This document shows positions 57,950 to 64,000 of a stretch of DNA of 64,000 nt, piece by piece. Under the pieces are notes generated by a model. It was not told the DNA's origin, ran no database searches, and worked only from the letters and a program-made list of their open reading frames with translations. The position numbers and the translations under genes are program-made. The DNA lies in contig CM068372.1 of NCBI GenBank assembly GCA_034769895.1, forward strand, positions 386,228,282-386,292,281, written 5' to 3'. The stretch comes from Magicicada septendecula. Its lineage: Eukaryota; Arthropoda; Insecta; Hemiptera; Cicadidae. Each line of letters starts with the position of its first letter. Position 1 is the stretch's first letter.

Positions 57950-58600
57950 ACAATACAATATGAAAATCGCTACTATTAAAATTAAGGTAATGGGATTTCG
58001 AAGTAAGGAGCCAATAAGAACAAAAATAATGATTAGTGATCGAATTCTAGAACAAGTGAGCCACATTAATTATTTGGGAAATGATATTGGCTATGATAGA
58101 AATTATGATATTGATGTTAAGTTAGGTAAGTTCCAGACGATCTGTGGAACAATCAACGAGGTATTTTTAGAAACAAGGTACGTCGAGATACAATATTAGA
58201 ATTTCACAAAGTTATGGCAGTCCCTATACTGTTTTATGGGTGTGAATTATGGACAAAAACCAAAAAACATGACAGTAAAATACAGGGCTTGGAAATGGCA
58301 TTCGTAAGAGGAGTTAAAAGGTGTTCTAAATGTTACCGTGTAAGAAAAGAAGTGGTAAGAGAAGAGTTACAAGTTTCTAACTTGAACGAGAAATTAAAAA
58401 ATTACAAACAACGGTGGAAAAAAGATTTAGAAAGAATGTCAGATTCCAGACTGATCAAACAAGTCTGGACATACAAACCTATAGGACTCATGTATGTGGG
58501 TAGCTCCAGGAAGAGATGGGTAGAGGATTTTTTAGGCGGAACAGGCAGCATCTTGCCTATGCCGTGTTGTGAGGATAATGACGTTCTGAAAAGAGAGTAA
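57950..58600 (+). pseudogene. LINE family B 3' fragment
   Basis: MKIATIKIKVMGFRSKEPIR, ISDRILEQVSHINYLGND, GYDRNYDIDVKLGKFQTICG, then after a frame change near 58195 MAVPILFYGCELWTKTKKHD, SKIQGLEMAFVRGVKRC, VRKEVVREELQVSNLNEKLK, YKQRWKKDLERMSDSRLIKQ, VWTYKPIGL and a SSRKRW...F end (TAA at 58598-58600). It is the C-terminal quarter of a non-LTR RT protein with only one frame change, so it is comparatively young. Related fragments: 1938-2135, 21285-21790, 62215-62810. Confidence 0.8.
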
Positions 58601-61070
58601 TACGTGCGCGCGCGCGTGCACACACACACACACACACACACAGGGTGTTTTCCAAAAGATGATGGTGCCATGCCTGGGGAAATAATTTTTCTCATTAAGC
58701 TGTAGAACAAATGTCCAGTAAACATACTCTGGATAATGCTTTGTTTTCCGACTGTGTGTCTGTGCGTATTTTTGACCAAAAAAGTTAATTACTTTTGAAG
58801 AAATTTAACATGAGGAATTCAAATTTCACTAGTCACGAGCCGCCACAGATAATAACTAAACTACTGGTTATGCTATTATATCATTTGTATCATCTGCTAT
58901 TTCGTAATGTTTAATAGTAAAAACTATAATTTGTAACATGTATAGACAACGCATTATAAAATCATAAAACGCTTAAAAACGTATTTTAATGGCGACTATT
59001 GCCTTCAGAGTTTTAGTTTTTACACATTTGAACCTTTCTCCCGCAACGGTTACATTAAATTATTTGATGTATATATGTATTATTTTATCTCATGTGTGAC
59101 TGTTTTATTATTCTGTGTATAAAATGCAGATTTTCAGTAATTGAGGAGACAAGTTCAAACTCACTGTGATGGGCACAGGACATTAAACGAAACATTATGG
59201 ACTGTCCAGTCAATATCGTATATACGAGAATTTTTGTTAACTTTGAAATGAGATTTCCATTAGAAGAGAGCACAAGTAACGTTGTTTCAACAAACGCCAC
59301 AGAACAATGTCTACGTCCAGATAAGTGGCAACTTCTACTAAGACGTCAAACAAGATTAATGACGTCAGACCAAGCCGGCGCGGATACCGCACGTTTGACA
59401 AATGTATCGGAACCGGCTGGCCGGCCGCGCCACTCAGCCTTCTGCGGAAACACACTCTGCAGGAAATGTGCTTACACATGCAAGCGCGCGCACGTATGTA
59501 CGTCCATACATTCGACTTGTGTGTGTGTGTGTGTGTCTGTGTGTGTGTGGTAGAGCGAGTCCAGCTAGAGGGACAAGAAATCGATGAAGAATTGTTGTGT
59601 ACTGTTTTTGTTGGCCGATTCGGTTTGGTTCAGCAGACCCAGATTCTACACCTCAATTCTGGCAGATTCCACTTAACTTTCTTTAACCAATGAAGTTTAT
59701 TCGTTGATATTCTTTAGTAGATCAGGTAACCTATCCTAACGTCTTCACATTCATTCGATCCAAGTGTCTACAGAATGCAGTCTTTTGTTTGGCATGAAAT
59801 TTGAAGTTTTATTTAAATCAAAACGTTAATTCCTTTCATAATTTCACATAAAATATTAACGTTTTTCAGTTACGTAAGCGATAAAATACAAAATCTGTAA
59901 TGAAATAAGGTAAGCGAAGAAATAAAGTAGAGACTGTGATGAGGTACGAACAGTCTCTACCTCATCATTGGCGTGAATTGTCGGAAACCGTGCCAATTGT
60001 TACCGACACTGATGGTGGTGACGCCGAACGTCTGTCAGCATAGATTCTAGACCACGGTTTAATAGCTCGGCTAATATTGTTTTTAACTATGTGGACGCCA
60101 GCCGTCAAAGCCTCAGGAGCTCTACACAGATTATATTGTTGCACTGATGAAATAAATAGGCCTACCACATCGCTAATTGCCTACGTGACTCTGGGCACGT
60201 CGCGCCGCTGCTGACTGTTCCAGAAATTTACAGATTATTCTACGGGGCAGAATTACGTTCTAGGTCACGCGAGATGCCCCTTCAAGACTGTTACTCGGCT
60301 ACTCTATCAGCATCCACGTCCGCTTATCCATCGCTACACTGCAATAAATACCGCATTTCGGACCGGCCTAATTAGTTATCTATCGCCTAGCTGGCGATCT
60401 ATTCAGTGCGGATCAAACGATTGTTACGGATTAGTGGAAAGCGATTGTTATGTTAATTAGTAGAAAAGCTGATATTTGTTGTCATTTGCTGGACGATTTA
60501 ACTTGAGTTGTTCTATAAGCGCGCTTTGTTGATTTTATAACTTCATACGCGCTGCCGTGCTGGGCTCAAATAAACGTAACACAAAATACATTTAAATAGT
60601 CGTAATATCTAACTTAAATTCAAGGGGAGGGCGATGCGATAGAAAACAGTCAGTACTAGTGAGCAGAGTCGACGTGAATTTATTTATTACACAACGAAAA
60701 TCAGCGTCTTACTTTTATAAATTATGAGTCAGCCAGAGGAGCAAAAATCAATTACCGAATAAATTAAATACTGGATAAATCGATTACTAAAAAAAAAAAT
60801 CAATTACTGAATAAATCAATTGCTGTATAAATTCATAACTACATAAATCAATAACTGCATAAATCAATACTAGTTTACAATATTATTGCGCGTAGCGCAC
60901 AAGCTATAATCTGTTCATGAAATTTTAACAACTTCGTATATCACAAAGTTCTTGTAAAAGATATAAGTTCGCATCACACAAAGTAAGGAATTTAGTTCAT
61001 TTTCTTTTCAACTAGCAATCTGGCAGACTCCGAGCTCTTGCTGCATGGTAATTAATTATTAGTCTAATAA
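58601..61070. other. Unannotated stretch with CpG-richer parts
   Basis: 58609-58641 is (CG)/(CA)n. A sequence cagggtgttttccaaaagat at 58641 resembles the outer end of some mariner-type MITEs, but no partner was found. 59370-59480 and 60180-60450 are CpG-richer and non-repetitive. No exon could be supported. Confidence 0.4.
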
Positions 61071-61649
61071 TGTTACTTGGAAATCGGAGGTGTGTCCTCT
61101 CGCAGTCTGCTGTCACCGGTCATGCCGTACGTGAACCCGTTGTGGGCACGTGTTTCTCCACTGGTCCCACGGAGTGCTGTCGTGTATGTTCTCGAACGTA
61201 GGCCGAAGAAATACTGGAGCGAGTCGAAATTCTCTGGTATACGTGGACCCGGTCGTGGAACCAAGCTTTATGCTTGGTAGACGCGGCTGCCACCGAAAAG
61301 TGCCCATTGAGGCGACCGCTGGTGACTCTGCTCACGGTCCGGTCAGGTGGTCGACTGAAATCAGCTCGCCGGGCGAACGGCGAAACGAGTTCGTTAGAAA
61401 GGAAGGGGGCGTGACGTCAGGGAAGGACTGACCGATGCACGGATAATTATTATCTGTCGCGCCACTATTTAAACTTATTTTTATTTAAATTAATGTTAAC
61501 CGTTGCTGCATTCGGCAGGTATGCCGAATAACTGCAACAAACGTCTGTTCATTTGTTGATTTATGACAAATCAAAGTTTGTAATTAGTGACTTCATTGGT
61601 GTCAGCCATTCTGTTTCCACCGAACAACATCGGTGTGATTGTCATAACA
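61071..61649 (+). mobile_element. Solo LTR candidate, diverged member of the TGTTAC...TAACA family
   Basis: Starts TGTTACTTGG and ends ATTGTCATAACA, about 579 bp, like the solo LTRs at 33618 (575 bp) and 41470 (602 bp). Its last 110 bp align with them (atttgttgatttatgacaaa, taattagtgac, attggtgt, ctgtttccac). The 5' two-thirds is GC-rich and unlike the other copies, with tgacgtca (CRE-like) at about 61411. The GC-rich half opens several short overlapping frames on both strands, which I do not regard as genes. No clear TSD. Confidence 0.5.
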
Positions 61650-61914
61650 ATATTATTTTACGTAATTTCTAGAAAGCTTCTAATTTGTTTTATTTAGTTT
61701 TTTGTTTCTAATCTGATTGCAAAGCACTGGAAGATTCTTCGGAGAGCGTCAAGTGCTCCGAGGAACACAGTTTGAGATAAGCTGCTCTAACGTTAGATGA
61801 CGATAACGACGACTATGATAAGGATTCGTACGTAACATTTGCGACGATTCATGTGTTGAAAGCTGATTATTCATTACGTGGGTTCTGTGTGTGTGTGGGG
61901 GGGGGCTGACAGGG

Positions 61915-61948
<34 letters not shown>

Positions 61949-62214
61949 TTACAGCTTGAGAACGAATCGATTCAATGACTTATTGTTTACCGTGTTTTCT
62001 CTTGTTGACCGACCACAATAGAGTACAGTACAGAGGATGCAGGTTTCACACTTTCTATGAAAAACAAGGAAAACGGTATAAGGTAAACTAAAGTGGGGAC
62101 AACAACGAACGACCGAGAATACTGTGAACATCGCCGAATTTGATAGTGTTTGCTACATCCAACTCAAAATCTATCTCATTCTATGGCAACCATCATAATG
62201 TTCAGCAAAAATTA
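61650..62214. other. Unannotated stretch
   Basis: Contains (GT)n-G-run at 61886-61905 and (GA)n at 61917-61946. No gene. Confidence 0.5.
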
Positions 62215-62810
62215 AAACCAAAAAATGTTTTTTTTCCCACACACCTGTGTCCTATAGTCGTGTATTTCCAGACTTGTTTGGCCTGTCTGGAATCTGACAT
62301 TCTTTCTGAGTGTTCACTCTACCGTTGTTTGTATTCTTTTAATTTTTCATTCGAGTGAAAAACTTGTAACTCTTCTCTTATGACCTCACTCCTTGTACGA
62401 TCAAGCTTAGAATACCTCTAATTCCTCTTAATAACGTTATTTTGGAGGTCTGTATTTTACTGTCTTGTTTTTCGGTTGTTGTCCATAATACACTCCCATA
62501 GGACAGTATATACAGACTGCTATAACTTTGTAAATCTTTAATTTTGTATCCCGACGTACCTGGTTCATACAAATACGGGAAATTGTACCACAGATCGTCT
62601 GGTACTTACCTAACTAAACATCAATATCATAATTAACATCGTAGCCAATATAATTTCCCCCAAAATGAAAGTGTCTCATGTCTTCTAGAATTCGATTAAT
62701 AATCATCATTTTTGTGTTTCTTGGCTCCTTACCTCGAAATGCCATTACCTTTGTTATTATAGTGGAGGGTTTCATGTTGTTTGCAAATCTGATGAAGCTT
62801 AAGTTATCTA
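62215..62810 (-). pseudogene. LINE family B fragment (inverted)
   Basis: On the minus strand: YEPGTSGYKIKDLQSYSSLY, SYGSVLWTTTEKQDSKIQTS, KITLLRGIRGI, and upstream (62640-62780) a region readable as KVMAFRGKEPRNTKMMI. Downstream (62360-62215) lies EELQVFHSNEKLKEYKQRW-like sequence. It is broken in several places. Nucleotide identity with 57950-58500 is obvious. Confidence 0.65.
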
Positions 62811-63710
62811 ACAGTTCAAGTAATTAAAATATGTTACTTGTTCAAGTAATCGATTGCCAGTTTTGATTTTTATCCGTATTTGGATCTATTTCTATGAATG
62901 TCATGCTTTTGGGCTCGTTTATGTTTTTAAATATAAAAGAAGCGTTGTCAATATATTTGCGTGAATACAAGCTTTCATGAATAAAACAATCGAGTCACCC
63001 GGATTCAACGTATTAAACAATAAATGTTTTATATATTTTACTCTTACATACATTCAATTTCATGAACTGTTTTAGAAAGACCGTAACCTGCCAGACAACA
63101 ACAGATTATAATGACAAATAATAAAAAAAATCTTCTAAAAACTGCCACCGATTTCTGATGTACAGAGACCATTGTTTTTACATCAACAGCGGCTAACGTC
63201 CGTTACCAAATGTTGACAAGAAGACTGTGTGTCAAACGTAAAACTTTCGCTCCATTTGTAATCAGGCCGTGCCCGAACACAATGCCCTGTCCAATTACAC
63301 CTGGCCACTAGTTGTCCCCGCGTTCTTGTTGCGAGTAGTTAACTGTGTCTGCTGTTTGTGCAACTCCATTTGCATTGTCTGTACCCGACGCAGTACAAAT
63401 AGCGGTTGACCTCAGTCGCCACTAACTAGATTGCTTTCCGTCACAGCAACAACTTCGCTAAGCTTGCCAGGAATTTCGAGTAGTTGACATCGCCGCCTAT
63501 AGTAGAGCCCACCTTAATTGTAGGCACTTAACAACAAACATACTCGACAGCGTGGTTTAGTGTCGTCGAGCCACAATTTATCAGTCATAGATGTCCGAGT
63601 TGTACACTTTGTCTCTGACTACTGTTCGCTACACACCCCTCCGTCTCTCCTGTCCCCAACTAGCTGAGCTCGCACAAAGTACTGCTTAATTGGTTATAGT
63701 ATATTACGGC
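62811..63710. other. Unannotated stretch, last part less AT-rich
   Basis: 63180-63680 is non-repetitive, with mixed composition and an atttgcat octamer at about 63368. It could be regulatory, but nothing decides this. Confidence 0.35.
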
Positions 63711-63812
63711 AGCAACGCAATATTATGAGTGTACTTGGCAGGATTGCCCAGTGTCGGCTAAATTGGCGGCAACATCTTTGCCAAACGGATGACTGCCGCA
63801 TCCCCTAACAAC
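63711..63812 (+). pseudogene. Short LINE family A fragment
   Basis: About 100 bp matching 17878-17980: cagcaacgcaatattatgag, SVLGRIAQCRLNWRQHLCQ and TDDCRIP. It ends at aacaactata. Confidence 0.75.
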
Positions 63813-64000
63813 TATATATATATAGTGTCAAAGCAATTAACATCGAAAATACACAAGAAGCTAATATATATATACCACAATCACACACAATAATGCCAGT
63901 ATAAAATACCTAAAATCAACAGGAAACCGTAACAACAACCAACCAAAACACAAATACTCCACAAGATTCAAAATTCAGAGGGCTGAAGATGGGAACAATA
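63813..64000. other. Window end, AT-rich
   Basis: Short TA runs; no feature. Confidence 0.5.

Noticed and set aside
58641-58800. Mariner-type MITE starting cagggtgttttcc
   Set aside because: Only one possible end is visible. No inverted partner or TA duplication was found.
61073-61431. Several overlapping short frames on both strands at 61.1-61.4 kb as a small gene
   Set aside because: They result from GC-rich composition with few stops. The block is better explained as part of an LTR-like repeat.

Overview
The window is eukaryotic, AT-rich and almost gene-free. It suggests a large insect genome. The reasons are many decayed non-LTR retrotransposon tails ending in (GAT)n, a BEL/Pao element, Penelope-like elements (PLEs), a Helitron, tRNA-derived SINEs, long microsatellites, and no operons, rRNA or tRNA genes. 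The LINE C-termini look like families I associate with cockroaches, termites and related orders; that is an impression from memory, not a proven assignment. No host protein-coding exon could be supported. The longest open frames belong to retrotransposons.

Layout. 0-10 kb: a small Penelope-derived inverted repeat with hammerhead-ribozyme cores (861-1235), LINE and LTR scraps, two copies of an unclassified repeat 'R' (one with a 165-bp TG tract) and AT-rich filler. 11-16.9 kb: four copies of an unclassified unit 'U' of about 0.8-1.3 kb in - + + - orientation, with a SINE inside one, followed by a third R copy. 17-26.7 kb: LINE tails with target-site duplications (TSDs), a pogo/Tigger-like MITE candidate and an R1-like LINE end. 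26.7-33.6 kb: a BEL/Pao element with 5-bp TSD and LTRs about 3-4% diverged. It lacks reverse transcriptase and most of RNase H, and its gag is split by a 557-bp palindromic Penelope derivative carrying two hammerheads. It sits exactly at the edge of a solo LTR. 34-47 kb: inverted repeats, a non-autonomous Helitron (38068-39181), a second solo LTR, a hairpin MITE with an endonuclease-only Penelope remnant at its end (42380-43192), a tRNA-derived SINE with perfect TSD (45275-45568), and LINEs. 47-56 kb: an orphan hammerhead-like motif, a TTTTAGA minisatellite, LINEs, and a nearly complete Penelope-like element (53140-56099) with two 209-bp direct terminal repeats. 57-64 kb: LINE pieces, a GC-rich LTR-like block (61071-61649) and unannotated sequence.

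How it fits together. The most coherent signal is Penelope biology. Five places carry Penelope parts (about 1.0, 28.8-29.3, 42.4-43.2, 47.9 and 53-56 kb), and four of them contain hammerhead cores of the form CUGANGA-N-stemII-GAAAC (one of these with a core substitution). Two loci are nothing but two inverted terminal repeats flanked by 11-12 bp TSDs. They look like minimal, non-autonomous, ribozyme-bearing elements. One has landed in the gag frame of the BEL element, so the BEL sense transcript would carry a sense-strand hammerhead. All alignments and percentages were made by eye and are approximate.
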